64,000 bases of DNA, from contig NZ_JBFRFB010000005.1 in the NCBI RefSeq assembly GCF_052114605.1, positions 124,001 through 188,000 on the forward strand, read 5' to 3'. This stretch comes from Microvirga sp052114605. Its GTDB lineage: Bacteria; Pseudomonadota; Alphaproteobacteria; Rhizobiales; Beijerinckiaceae. A model generated the notes under the pieces. That model was given only the letters and a program-made list of their open reading frames with translations, searched no databases and was not told the DNA's origin. A program made the position numbers and the translations under genes. Positions 53,164 through 61,352 of this stretch are shown one piece after another (positions within the stretch are counted from its first letter, which is position 1; every line of letters begins with the position of its first letter).

Positions 53164-53715
53164 CTACATGGAAGAATGCATGTAAAGCGCGGCCTGGACG
53201 AGCTTGTCGGGGCCGAGGTCGTCACGGGTGTCGAGATGCATCAGTTCCGCCAGGCGCCGCCGCGCACGATTGATGCGGCTCTTGATGGTGCCGATATTGG
53301 TGCCGCAGATCCGCGCCGCATCTTCGTAAGTAAGCCCTTCCGCGGTGACGAGCAGAAGCGCCTCGCGTTGATCGATGGGGAGCTTGCCGAGAGCTTTCAG
53401 CATGTCGCTGAAATCAAGGTGCGCTCCCTGCTCCGGCAGCACCGCCACTTTCTCGGCCCGAGCCCCTTCGGGATCCTCGACCTCGCGTTTTCTGCGGCGC
53501 GCCAAGGTCAGAAAATCGTTGCGCAGGATCGTGAAAAGCCAAGCCTGCATGCTAGTGCCGGGAGTGAACTTATCGAGATTGCTCAGGCCCTTCAGCAACG
53601 CGCCCTGAACCAGGTCGTCGGCTCGGTCCACGCTGCCCGAAAGCGAAATCGCGAAAGCACGCAGATGCGGGATGGCAGCAAGCATCTGCTGCTTCAAGGC
53701 TGTTTCAGCCGCCAT
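53164..53715 (-). CDS. ecfG: EcfG-type general stress sigma factor
   Basis: A 183-residue ECF sigma factor. Region 2 reads HLRAFAISLSGSVDRADDLVQGALLKGL, with the conserved TPGTSMQAWLFTILRN next, and region 4 reads LPIDQREALLLVTAEGLTYEDAARICG then IGTIKSRINRARRRLAEL. This pattern is that of EcfG (ECF15), which in Alphaproteobacteria is set free by the PhyR/NepR partner switch. Neither phyR nor nepR is in the window, so it may be an extra copy. GGGAGG precedes the ATG. One EcfG-type promoter is found at 54502, near a GY-rich protein gene. Confidence 0.82.
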   Translation of the reverse strand: MAAETALKQQMLAAIPHLRAFAISLSGSVDRADDLVQGALLKGLSNLDKFTPGTSMQAWLFTILRNDFLTLARRRKREVEDPEGARAEKVAVLPEQGAHLDFSDMLKALGKLPIDQREALLLVTAEGLTYEDAARICGTNIGTIKSRINRARRRLAELMHLDTRDDLGPDKLVQAALYMHSSM

Positions 53716-54051
53716 GGTGCCTCCCTTCCGACTTCAGAACATGGAAGCAGACTTCCGTTAGAGCGCTGGTGCATTAACCTATGTGAACCCAGGCCGCGAT
53801 TGAGGATCACTTTCAGGTGGTGGGAATGATAGCCCAATCGCCTTCCGGCAAATGTCTTATCGACTCGTTGCGCGCAGAGATTGACGGACGAGCGGGGTTT
53901 ACTTCTTCCGGCTGTTATTCACATGAGTGAATGTGCGTCCGCAGATTTGCGAGAGAATCTATCGGTAATCGATTCGCTTATTCGTCGACTTAAGAATGCC
54001 TATCGTGAATTTGCATGGAGCGTTTCACGACAATACGAGTTGGTGGATTGC
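53716..54051. other. AT-richer promoter region of the response regulator
   Basis: About 335 bases. The part after 53830 is less GC-rich than the neighbours. The regulator frame is open from 53881 (TTG), with an internal ATG at 53923, so a longer protein cannot be fully excluded, but base preference is weak there. No repeat is present. Confidence 0.45.
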
Positions 54052-54456
54052 ATGACAGACTCAATCATCCAGCCTTGCTGCATGATCGTGGAAGACCAGG
54101 CTCTCATCGGAATGTCGCTGGAAGCCTCTCTCGAGGAAATGGGTTTTCGGATCGAAGGTCCGTTCATGAGCAATGCGCAGGCCCTGCGCTGGCTTGAAAG
54201 CGAAACACCGGACGTCGCGCTTCTGGATTTCATGATCAAGGACGGAACATCCCTCGAGGTGGCGCGGGCCCTGAAGAGCCGCGGCATTCCTTTCGCCATC
54301 TATTCAGGTCTTTCGCCGAGGGTGGATTGTCCGCTGGAATTGCGCGGCGTGCCATGGCTGGAAAAACCCGCAAGCCGCGAAATGATCGCGGCCATGCTGG
54401 GAGAGATTGCAATGTGCAACGCCGCTTCAGCGCCCGCGAAGATCTCAAGGGGCTGA
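54052..54456 (+). CDS. Single-domain response regulator
   Basis: A 134-residue receiver with no output domain. I chose the ATG at 54052 because GGTGG lies ahead at a workable distance and the receiver fold starts there (CCMIVEDQALIGMSLEASLEEMG). The phosphorylated aspartate lies in VALLDFMIKDG; the lysine is in PWLEKPASREM. The upstream frame gives 57 extra residues without family features. It may act in a phosphorelay as a connector for kinases of the PhyR/general stress circuit, given ecfG 336 bases away in divergent orientation. That link is inference. Confidence 0.8.
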   Translation: MTDSIIQPCCMIVEDQALIGMSLEASLEEMGFRIEGPFMSNAQALRWLESETPDVALLDFMIKDGTSLEVARALKSRGIPFAIYSGLSPRVDCPLELRGVPWLEKPASREMIAAMLGEIAMCNAASAPAKISRG

Positions 54457-54501
54457 CGGGCAAAGCGCCTGAAAGCCGGGCCTTGCCTGCCAGACAAGGG
54501 C

Positions 54502-54527
54502 GGAACATCGGGATATGACATGCCGTT
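54502..54527 (+). promoter_or_regulatory. EcfG-type promoter upstream of the GY-rich protein gene
   Basis: GGAAC (54502-54506), 17 bases, CGTT (54524-54527) matches the general-stress promoter consensus of Alphaproteobacteria. It lies 28 bases before the ATG, a suitable spacing. Confidence 0.6.
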
Positions 54528-54554
54528 GTCGTCCAGATTGTCCTGGAGGGCACA

Positions 54555-55043
54555 ATGCGTACTTCCTTGAAGACCCTGCTGGCTGCGGCCCTGATTTTCG
54601 GTGGCGCTACCGCGCTTGAGACCACCGATGCCTCCGCTCAGCCCCGTTGGGGAGCCCGCGCTCCCGCAGGTGATACCTATGCACCTCGATTCGGGGGCCG
54701 CGCCTATGGTCCGCCGGGCGCATATTACAGATACCGTGGCGGTTACGGCTATCGTCCCGCTTATGGCTATCGGTCTGGTTATTACGGACGCCGCTACGGT
54801 GGATATCCCTATTATGGCTACAGGGGCGGCTACAGGTATTACAATGGCGGCGCGGCGGCAGCCGGTCTCGTCGGCGGGCTAGCGCTGGGCGCGATCGCGG
54901 GTGCCGCAAGCAATCCCTACTATCATGGCTCCGGTTATTACCGCCCGGCTTATTATGCTCCCGGCCATTGCGTCGTGGAGCGCCGCCGGGTCGTGAACCG
55001 CTACGGGCGCGTGGTCTTCCAGCGGGTCCGCACCTGCTATTGA
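54555..55043 (+). CDS. Secreted glycine/tyrosine-rich protein
   Basis: A 162-residue protein with signal peptide (about 1-28, ending ASA) and strong GGAGGG upstream. The middle (about 30-95) consists of short repeats of GY, RGGY, GYRP and YGYR. Then comes a small-residue hydrophobic stretch (AAAAGLVGGLALGAIAGAA, glycine-zipper-like) and a C-terminal CVVERRRVVNRYGRVVFQRVRTCY with two cysteines. It resembles stress-induced envelope proteins of this order. The EcfG promoter and a good terminator show a self-contained stress gene. Confidence 0.8.
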   Translation: MRTSLKTLLAAALIFGGATALETTDASAQPRWGARAPAGDTYAPRFGGRAYGPPGAYYRYRGGYGYRPAYGYRSGYYGRRYGGYPYYGYRGGYRYYNGGAAAAGLVGGLALGAIAGAASNPYYHGSGYYRPAYYAPGHCVVERRRVVNRYGRVVFQRVRTCY

Positions 55044-55069
55044 TGGCCTTGACGCGACAAGACTCGAAC

Positions 55070-55095
55070 AAGCCCCGCCCCGCGCGGGGCTTTCT
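55070..55095 (+). terminator. Rho-independent terminator after the GY-rich gene
   Basis: AAGCCCCGC (55070-55078) pairs with GCGGGGCTT (55084-55092) with a five-base loop, followed by T-rich TTCTC. Confidence 0.75.
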
Positions 55096-55267
55096 CGTTG
55101 GTTGATGTCATCTTGAAGACGGCTACAGCCCGTGCCATCGTTCGAGAGCTGCTTCCATGAAAGTGAAAACAGCTCTCGTCTTGGTTTGCCGCATTTTTTT
55201 GCGGCGAACCGGATTCACATCGCCTAAAAATGCTCTGGCTCAAGATGCGGCCAGTACCGGAACCCTC

Positions 55268-55882
55268 ATGACCACGCGCTTTCATCGCGGCGACCTGCCC
55301 GCGAACTACAAGCCCGGCCCGGCGATTGCCGTCGATACCGAGACGCTCGGCCTCAATCCCCATCGCGACAGGCTCTGCGTGGTGCAGATCTCGAAGGGTG
55401 ACGGCGATGCGGATGTGGTGCAGATCCTGAAGGACGGCCCCAGGCCCGAAAACCTGATCAAGGTGCTCGCGGATGAGAGCGTGCTCAAGATCTTCCACTA
55501 TGCCCGGTTCGACCTGGCGGCGCTCTTTCACGCTTTCGCGAGCATGCCCCGCCCGGTCTATTGCACCAAGGTCGCCTCGCGCCTCGTGCGCACCTATACG
55601 GACCGGCACGGCCTGAAGGATCTCACGCGGGAGCTTTTGAGCGTCGAAATCTCCAAGCAGCAGCAATCCTCCGACTGGGGCGCCGATACGCTGACGCAAG
55701 CCCAGCTCGATTATGCGGCCTCCGACGTGCTCCATCTGCACGCGCTGAAGGACAAGCTCGACCGCATGCTGGAGCGGGAAAACCGCCTAGGCATTGCCCA
55801 CCAATGCTTTTCGTTCCTGCCGACCCGTGCTCAGCTCGACCTTCTGGGCTGGGCCGAGACCGATATTTTCGCCCACAGTTGA
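55268..55882 (+). CDS. RNase D-like 3'-5' exonuclease
   Basis: A 204-residue protein beginning MTTRFHRGDLPANYK. The frame upstream to 55157 is not family-like. DEDD nuclease motifs: AVDTETLGL (Asp and Glu) near residue 23, KIFHYARFDLAAL (Asp), and LDYAASDVLHLHALKDKL (the DY-type final Asp). It is shorter than classical RNase D, which also has HRDC domains, so it is the RNase D-like family often found upstream of the lpt genes. It probably trims structured RNA 3' ends. Confidence 0.85.
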   Translation: MTTRFHRGDLPANYKPGPAIAVDTETLGLNPHRDRLCVVQISKGDGDADVVQILKDGPRPENLIKVLADESVLKIFHYARFDLAALFHAFASMPRPVYCTKVASRLVRTYTDRHGLKDLTRELLSVEISKQQQSSDWGADTLTQAQLDYAASDVLHLHALKDKLDRMLERENRLGIAHQCFSFLPTRAQLDLLGWAETDIFAHS

Positions 55883-55986
55883 CGCAGGCTTAAACTTTCC
55901 AGCATAAACCTTATATCCGTCATGACATCGCCATCACATTCCTGCATGGCGCCGTACCTTAAGAGACGGAAGAGGTTGGAACAGCA

Positions 55987-56730
55987 GTGGCGGGACTTCA
56001 GGGCACCACATTTCAAGGTGGCCCGGCATCGAGGCCGGTTGTGCGCACGCGCGCCTTCAAGAAGGCGAAGCGCCATTCGCGCTGGGTGCGGTTTGCCAAG
56101 TTCGCCATTCCCCTGGGCTCCGTGATCGGCATCGGCGCCGTCGGGCTCGTGGCCTATCTCGACCCGTTCCGCAAGATCGAGAACCTGAGCTTCAACGCGG
56201 TCGGGGTCAGCGGCACCAACGTGACCATGGAAGCCCCCAAGCTCACCGGGTTCAAGAACGACAACCGCCCCTACGAGGTGACCGCCAGCGCCGCCACGCA
56301 GGACGTGCGCAAGCCGAACTTCGTGGAGCTGAAGGACCTGCGCGCCCGCATCGTCACGGACGACAAGGGCAGTGTGGCCAATCTCGAGGCCGCTATCGGC
56401 ATTCTCAACACCCAGAAAGAGCAGATGAACCTGCGCAAGGACGTGAAGGTGCGCACCGATTCCGGCCAGCAGGTCATGCTCCGCTCCGCTTTCGTGGACT
56501 TCAAGACCGGCTCCGTCGTGTCGAACGAGCCCGTCACCGTGCTGCTCGGCACAAATGGCCAGATTCAGGCCGAGGGCCTTCGCGTCATCGACAACGGCAA
56601 GCAGATGTCCTTCAAGGGCCGGGTGCGCACCACGTTCCAGCCCGCCGATTCTCCCAATTCAGCCAGCACTGGCACCGCCGCGTCTCCCGCTGCGGCGCCT
56701 GCGGCCCAACCTCCAAGTGTCCGTCCATGA
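55987..56730 (+). CDS. lptC: LPS transport protein LptC
   Basis: A 247-residue protein, GTG start at 55987 behind GAGG. One N-terminal membrane helix (about 37-58, FAKFAIPLGSVIGIGAVGLVAYL) anchors a periplasmic beta-jellyroll (60-220). The C-terminal tail is Ala/Pro-rich. LptC bridges the LptBFG pump and LptA in lipopolysaccharide export. The stop overlaps the lptA start (ATGA), and LptB is the second gene downstream. Confidence 0.85.
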   Translation: MAGLQGTTFQGGPASRPVVRTRAFKKAKRHSRWVRFAKFAIPLGSVIGIGAVGLVAYLDPFRKIENLSFNAVGVSGTNVTMEAPKLTGFKNDNRPYEVTASAATQDVRKPNFVELKDLRARIVTDDKGSVANLEAAIGILNTQKEQMNLRKDVKVRTDSGQQVMLRSAFVDFKTGSVVSNEPVTVLLGTNGQIQAEGLRVIDNGKQMSFKGRVRTTFQPADSPNSASTGTAASPAAAPAAQPPSVRP

Positions 56731-57344
56731 TGAGCTTCACCCGCGCCGCGCTCGTGCTTGCGCTTGCCCTTCCGGCCACCGCCGCTTTCTCCCAGGCCTC
56801 GAAAGAGCGTGCCGTGGGCTTCGGCAATTTCGGTTCCAGCAAAGAGCCGATCAAGATCGATGCCAACAAGCTCGACGTCTACGACAAGGAAGGCCGCGCC
56901 GTCTTTACGGGCGACGTAGTGGCGGTGCAGGGCGAAAGCACCATGAAATGCTCGCTCATGACCGTGTTCTATGAGCAGAACCGCGACCAGCAGGGCGGCG
57001 CCCAGCCGGCCCCCGCCGCGCAGCAGGGCCCCAGCGAGAGCGCGATCAAGAAGATCGACTGCACCGGGCCCGTCACCATCGTGTCGAAGACCCAGGTCGC
57101 CACCGGCGACAACGCCACCTTCGACCGAGGCGCCAACAAGATCCTGCTCATGGGGAACGCGACCTTGAGCGACGGCCCCAACGTGACCAAGGGCGAGCGT
57201 GTGACCTACGACATCGATACGGGCGTCGCCAATATCGATACCAAGCCCGGCGGACGCGTCCGGGCCCTGTTCGTACCCGGCCAGGGCGGACCGGCCCCCA
57301 CGGGCGCCGGCAACGCCAAGCCGAAGAAGCCGGCAACGAACTAA
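56727..57344 (+). CDS. lptA: LPS transport protein LptA
   Basis: A 205-residue periplasmic protein with a signal peptide (about 1-22). The mature OstA/LptA jellyroll runs IKIDANKLDVYDKEGRAVFTGDVVAVQGESTMKC, then IVSKTQVATGDNATFDRGANKILLMGNATLSDG. A Gln/Ala/Pro-rich insert divides two halves, and a basic tail closes it. LptA proteins form the periplasmic bridge that carries LPS to the outer membrane. Overlaps lptC by four bases. Confidence 0.9.
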   Translation: MMSFTRAALVLALALPATAAFSQASKERAVGFGNFGSSKEPIKIDANKLDVYDKEGRAVFTGDVVAVQGESTMKCSLMTVFYEQNRDQQGGAQPAPAAQQGPSESAIKKIDCTGPVTIVSKTQVATGDNATFDRGANKILLMGNATLSDGPNVTKGERVTYDIDTGVANIDTKPGGRVRALFVPGQGGPAPTGAGNAKPKKPATN

Positions 57345-57389
57345 AAGGACCGACTTCGAGTCCGTCCGTCCTTTCCCTCTTTCGCGATT

Positions 57390-58238
57390 GTGCCAGTGAA
57401 GCCCTTTTTCAACCGCACCCAACCCGGCGCCTCGACCACGAGCCTTCTGGACCGCGTTCCGGCGAGCTCCGCGCCTGCGTCCTTCCTCAGCCATGACGGA
57501 TCCGTTTTCGGCGGCCCGGGCATCCTGGCCGTGAAGGGCCTGCAGAAGAGCTATCGCGGCCGCACCGTGGTGCAGGATGCGGGCCTCAACGTGCGTGCGG
57601 GCGAGGCGGTGGGCCTGCTCGGCCCCAACGGCGCGGGCAAGACCACGATCTTCTACATGATCACCGGCCTCGTCTCGGCGGATCGCGGCGTCATCAGCCT
57701 CGATGGGCACGATGTGACGGGCCTTCCCATGTACCGCCGCGCGCGCCTCGGCATCGGCTACCTGCCGCAGGAAGCCTCGATCTTCCGTGGCCTGAGCGTG
57801 GAAGACAACATCCGCGCCGTGCTCGAAATCGTGGAGCCGAGCCGCAAGGAGCGCGAGCGCAAGCTCGACGCGCTTCTCGAAGAGTTCAACATTTCGCGCC
57901 TGCGCAAAGCTCCCTCCATTGCCCTGTCGGGCGGTGAGCGCCGCCGCTGCGAAATCGCCCGCGCGCTTGCGGGCGAGCCGACCTTCATGCTCCTCGACGA
58001 GCCCTTCGCCGGCATCGACCCCATTGCCGTGGGCGACATTCAGAACCTGGTCCGCCACCTCACCCGGCGCGGCCTCGGCGTGCTGATCACGGACCATAAC
58101 GTCCGCGAGACCCTGGGCCTCATCGACCGCGCCTATATCATCCATTCCGGCCGCGTGCTCACCGAGGGCTCGCCGGATGCCATCGTGTCTAACGAGGAAG
58201 TGCGGCGTCTCTATCTCGGCGAGGATTTCCGTCTCTGA
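57390..58238 (+). CDS. lptB: LPS transport ATPase LptB
   Basis: A 282-residue protein. The GTG at 57390 is the longest start; the N-terminal ~45 residues extend beyond the usual LptB, so a later start is possible. Walker A GPNGAGKTTIFYMI, the LPQEASIFRGLSVEDNI region, signature LSGGERRRCEIA and Walker B FMLLDEPFAGIDP are all intact. It energises LPS extraction from the inner membrane with LptFG, which are not in the window. Confidence 0.93.
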   Translation: MPVKPFFNRTQPGASTTSLLDRVPASSAPASFLSHDGSVFGGPGILAVKGLQKSYRGRTVVQDAGLNVRAGEAVGLLGPNGAGKTTIFYMITGLVSADRGVISLDGHDVTGLPMYRRARLGIGYLPQEASIFRGLSVEDNIRAVLEIVEPSRKERERKLDALLEEFNISRLRKAPSIALSGGERRRCEIARALAGEPTFMLLDEPFAGIDPIAVGDIQNLVRHLTRRGLGVLITDHNVRETLGLIDRAYIIHSGRVLTEGSPDAIVSNEEVRRLYLGEDFRL

Positions 58239-58280
58239 AGATATGACGCGGGCTCTTTCCCTCCTTACGGGGAGGGATCA

Positions 58281-58313
58281 AGGGTGGGGTCGCAAAGTCA
58301 GAGTGCTTCGACC
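58281..58313 (-). repeat. GGTCGAAGCACTCTGACTTT repeat, inverted copy
   Basis: The 20-base string on the minus strand (58294-58313), followed by CGACCCCACCCT, matches 51971-52002 closely. Confidence 0.6.
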
Positions 58314-58338
58314 AATCCAGCCAGCACAACAGCCCTAC

Positions 58339-58430
58339 CATGTCATGGAAGGCCTTGTGCCGGCCATCCCGGTTGGAAAAGCGCGGCGCTTCAAACAATC
58401 GAGATCACCGGCACAAGGCCGGTGATGACG
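58339..58430 (-). repeat. REP-like palindromic repeat, inverted copy
   Basis: The unit CATGTCATGG...GGCCATCC...GATCACCGGCACAAGGCC then GGTGATGACG is the reverse complement of the copies at 6519, 20405 and 36425, with a diverged outer hairpin. Confidence 0.8.
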
Positions 58431-58597
58431 TCAGTATGGACTGGTTTGATCGCTCACCCAGCCTAGCCCTCCCCGCAAGGGGAGGGAATGAGCGTGCTGT
58501 TTCTAGGACGACGTACCTTTTGACGGACCGGCAGGCATCGGCGTAAAAAGAAGGAAGGCATGCAAGGAGCGTGCCGGAAACGTCGCTGGGTGCCGTG

Positions 58598-60022
58598 ATG
58601 AGTTCCATGCAACGGCTTGAGCTGCGCCAGGGCCAATCCCTGGTCATGACTCCCCAGCTCGTTCAATCCATCAAGCTGCTGCAGCTCTCGCACGCCGAAC
58701 TCGCGGCCTATGTGGAGGCCGAGCTCGAGCGCAATCCTCTGCTCCAGGAAGGCGATGTCAATGGCGATGCGCCTCCGCCGAGCCTCGCCGATTTCCTGCG
58801 CGCCAAGCAGAAATATACGGAGGCCGGCTCTCGCATGGTGCCCGGTCCCGCGCCGCTCAGGGGCGAAGCGGTAGCGGGCGCCTCCGGCCAGGCTCCTGCC
58901 GGCCATACGGAGCTGAAGCCGGAGCTGGAGGCCTCGATTGCGGGCTCAGTGAGCCTGACCGGACATCTCGAGGGCCAGCTGGACCTTGCATCCGCCGATT
59001 CACGGCTACGGGCCATCGGCCGGGACCTCATTCACAGTCTCGACGAGGCCGGATACCTCACCGATGACCTCGCCGAGGTCGCTGCCCGGCTCGGCGTGCC
59101 GCTGGCCGAGGCCGAGGCGGCTTTACACCTGATCCAGACCTTCGAGCCCGCGGGCGTGGGCGCGCGAAATTTAAGGGAATGTCTGGAAATCCAGCTCAAG
59201 GAGCGCGACCGGTTCGATCCGGCCATGCAGGCCCTGCTCTCCCGCCTCGATCTCCTCGCCCGGCAGGATTTCGCGGCCCTCCAAAGGCACTGCGGCGTCG
59301 ACCGGGAGAATCTGGCGGACATGATCGCCGAGATCCGCCGCCTGGAGCCCAAGCCCGGCCTCGCCTTCGTCTCCGCCCCGATTCACGTTCTCGTGCCCGA
59401 TGCCCTGGTGCGGTCCTCGACCGAGGGCAGCTTCATCGTGGAGCTGAACCCCGAGACCCTGCCGCGCATCCTGCTCAACCGCTCCTATTATGCCGAGGTG
59501 GCCAAAGCAGTACGGCAGGAGGAGGATAAGAGCTTCCTGTCCGATTGCTTCCAAGCCGCGAGCTGGCTTACCCGCAGCCTGGACCAGCGGGCCAAGACCA
59601 TCCTGAAGGTCGCGACCGAGATCGTGAGCCAGCAGCAGAGCTTCTTCAGCGAGGGCATCGGGTCGCTGCGTCCCATGACCCTGAAGAGCGTGGCGGAAGT
59701 CATCGGCATGCACGAATCGACCATCTCCCGCGTTGCCGCCAACAAGGCTATCGGCCATGCGGGCATGACCTACCCCATGAAGTTCTTCTTCAGTGCCGCG
59801 ACCGGCGAGGGCGAGCACTCCGCGAAAGCCGTGCGCCACCGGATCAAGCAGCTGATCGACGCCGAGGAGCCAAGCGATGTGCTCTCGGATGAGGCACTTG
59901 CCCAGAAAATGAAAGCGGAAGGCATCGACGTGGCCCGCCGCACGGTCGCCAAATACCGGGAGGCCTTGCGCATCCCGTCCTCCGCCGAACGCAGGAGGCG
60001 GAACAGGTACAGGGCCTCATGA
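58598..60022 (+). CDS. rpoN: RNA polymerase sigma-54 factor
   Basis: A 474-residue sigma factor; I chose the ATG at 58598 (MSSMQRLELRQGQSLVMTP). A GTG nine codons upstream is next to AAGGAG but the spacing is too short. The activator-interacting domain (1-50: QSLVMTPQLVQSIKLLQLS) is followed by an acidic/Pro-rich linker and the core-binding domain. The DNA-binding part contains SVAEVIGMHESTISRV, and the RpoN box ARRTVAKYRE is at about 446-455. It needs enhancer-binding proteins and controls nitrogen and other genes. The stop may overlap the start of a 28-codon ORF. Confidence 0.94.
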   Translation: MSSMQRLELRQGQSLVMTPQLVQSIKLLQLSHAELAAYVEAELERNPLLQEGDVNGDAPPPSLADFLRAKQKYTEAGSRMVPGPAPLRGEAVAGASGQAPAGHTELKPELEASIAGSVSLTGHLEGQLDLASADSRLRAIGRDLIHSLDEAGYLTDDLAEVAARLGVPLAEAEAALHLIQTFEPAGVGARNLRECLEIQLKERDRFDPAMQALLSRLDLLARQDFAALQRHCGVDRENLADMIAEIRRLEPKPGLAFVSAPIHVLVPDALVRSSTEGSFIVELNPETLPRILLNRSYYAEVAKAVRQEEDKSFLSDCFQAASWLTRSLDQRAKTILKVATEIVSQQQSFFSEGIGSLRPMTLKSVAEVIGMHESTISRVAANKAIGHAGMTYPMKFFFSAATGEGEHSAKAVRHRIKQLIDAEEPSDVLSDEALAQKMKAEGIDVARRTVAKYREALRIPSSAERRRRNRYRAS

Positions 60023-60130
60023 GCCGCGAAACGCTTGCCGGAAAGCTCGCCGAAAAGCTTGCATTGCCGATGGGGACGGTCATCATCGGCTCAAGACCCC
60101 ACTAACCGGGGCAGGGAAGAAGGAAACGCC

Positions 60131-60706
60131 ATGACATTGAGAATATCCGGCAAGAATCTCGATATAGGCGAGGCTCTTCAAGGCCAGGTCAGGGACCGCG
60201 TGGCGGGGGCCATGTCGAAATATTTCGATGGCGGCTATTCCGGCCATGTGACAGTCGCCCGCGACGGCACCGGCTTTCGTACCGATTGCGTGCTCCACCT
60301 GACCTCTGGCATGACGCTCGAAGCCTCCGGCGCGGCCCAGGACGCCTATTCCAGCTTCGACCAGTCGGCAATGCGAATCGAAAAGCGCCTGCGCAAGTAC
60401 AAGCAGCGCCTGAAAGGCCATGCCGTACCCAATGGCGGCCGCGAGAGCGGCCTGGAAGCGCCTTATGCGGTGCTGGAATCTCCCACCGACGAAGCGGTCG
60501 AGGAAGAGGCTTATCACCCGATCGTCATCGCGGAGACCACGAAGCCGCTGCATCGCCTTTCGGTCAGCGATGCGGTGATGAATCTCGATTTCACCGGCGC
60601 TCCCGCCCTTGTGTTCATCCACGCTAGCACCGGACGCGTTAACGTCGTATACCGCCGCGGCGACGGAGCGATCGGTTGGGTCGACCCGCCGCCAGCTCAG
60701 CCTTGA
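60131..60706 (+). CDS. hpf: Long-form ribosome hibernation promoting factor
   Basis: A 191-residue protein starting at the ATG at 60131 (GAAGAAGGAAACGCC leader). The N-terminal ribosome-binding domain (1-105: LRISGKNLDIGEALQGQVRDRVAGAMSKYF) is joined by a linker to a C-terminal dimerisation domain (VMNLDFTGAPALVFIHASTGRVNVVYRR, about 155-180). Long HPF turns idle ribosomes into 100S dimers. The position between rpoN and ptsN is conserved in Proteobacteria. Confidence 0.93.
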   Translation: MTLRISGKNLDIGEALQGQVRDRVAGAMSKYFDGGYSGHVTVARDGTGFRTDCVLHLTSGMTLEASGAAQDAYSSFDQSAMRIEKRLRKYKQRLKGHAVPNGGRESGLEAPYAVLESPTDEAVEEEAYHPIVIAETTKPLHRLSVSDAVMNLDFTGAPALVFIHASTGRVNVVYRRGDGAIGWVDPPPAQP

Positions 60707-60803
60707 AGGATAGCCCGATATTGAAGGGTAACCCTCTTGGCCCGGTTTTTGCCTGGAACGGTTGGAGGCTGAATAAGCTTCACACCATAATGCAGCGTGA
60801 TCG

Positions 60804-61262
60804 ATGCCCTTGCTGGATTTTCTAGACCCCCAGGCCGTTCTCCCCGCCTTGCGCGTGAGCGGCAAGAAGCAGGCCCTTCAGGAGCTGGCTGCGCATGCGG
60901 CCCGCCTGACGGCCCTGCCCGAGAACGCCATCTACGAAGCGCTGCTTCAGCGCGAACGCCTCGGTTCGACCGGGATCGGCGAGGGAATCGCCATTCCCCA
61001 TGGGAAGATTGCGGGCCTCACCCGCATCTTCGGCCTCGTCGCCCGGCTGGAGAAGCCCATCGATTTCGAGGCCCTGGACGGCCAGCAGACGGATGTTCTC
61101 TTCCTGCTGCTCGCGCCCGAAGGGGCCGGCGCCGACCATCTCAAGGCCCTGGCGCGGGTCGCGCGGGTGCTGCGCGAGCCCGGCCTCATCGAGCGGGTGC
61201 GCGCCACCAAGGACGCGACGGCCCTCTACGCCATCATGACCGAGATGCCCAAGGCAGCCTGA
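60804..61262 (+). CDS. ptsN: Nitrogen PTS component EIIA-Ntr
   Basis: A 152-residue EIIA domain. The phosphorylated histidine is in GIAIPHGK (His66, the same position as in Bradyrhizobium PtsN). Segments VLPALRVSGKKQALQELAAHA and RIFGLVARLEKPIDFEALDG are typical. It receives phosphate from NPr/EI-Ntr and regulates potassium transport, PHA storage and nitrogen-related functions. The context rpoN-hpf-ptsN is conserved. Confidence 0.94.
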   Translation: MPLLDFLDPQAVLPALRVSGKKQALQELAAHAARLTALPENAIYEALLQRERLGSTGIGEGIAIPHGKIAGLTRIFGLVARLEKPIDFEALDGQQTDVLFLLLAPEGAGADHLKALARVARVLREPGLIERVRATKDATALYAIMTEMPKAA

Positions 61263-61302
61263 GCGCCCACTGGTGCATCGAAGATACGCTCTTTATAGAG
61301 TG

Positions 61303-61352
61303 GAGCATCGGATCTGACCCCAAAAGCGGGTCCACTTTTGGGTCCGATGCTC
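61303..61352. repeat. GAGCATCGGA palindromic repeat, overlapping a stop codon
   Basis: Perfect 10-bp inverted arms GAGCATCGGA (61303-61312) and TCCGATGCTC (61343-61352) enclose CCCCAAAAGCGGGTCCACTTTTGGG. The final C at 61352 is part of the TAG of the leftward SIMPL gene, so the repeat ends exactly in the gene. Confidence 0.75.

Larger units (their letters stand above)
58239..58597. other. Intergenic region with repeat copies, upstream of rpoN
   Basis: About 360 bases containing a GGTCGAAGC-type repeat (inverted copy, 58281-58313), the inverted REP-like copy (58339-58430) and a CCCTCCCCGCAAGGGGAGGG palindrome (58468-58487). The last 90 bases hold the probable rpoN promoter. No gene seen. Confidence 0.6.

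Noticed and set aside
56565..58145. 526-codon open frame on the minus strand
   Set aside because: It runs antisense across lptA and lptB and has no recognisable domain.
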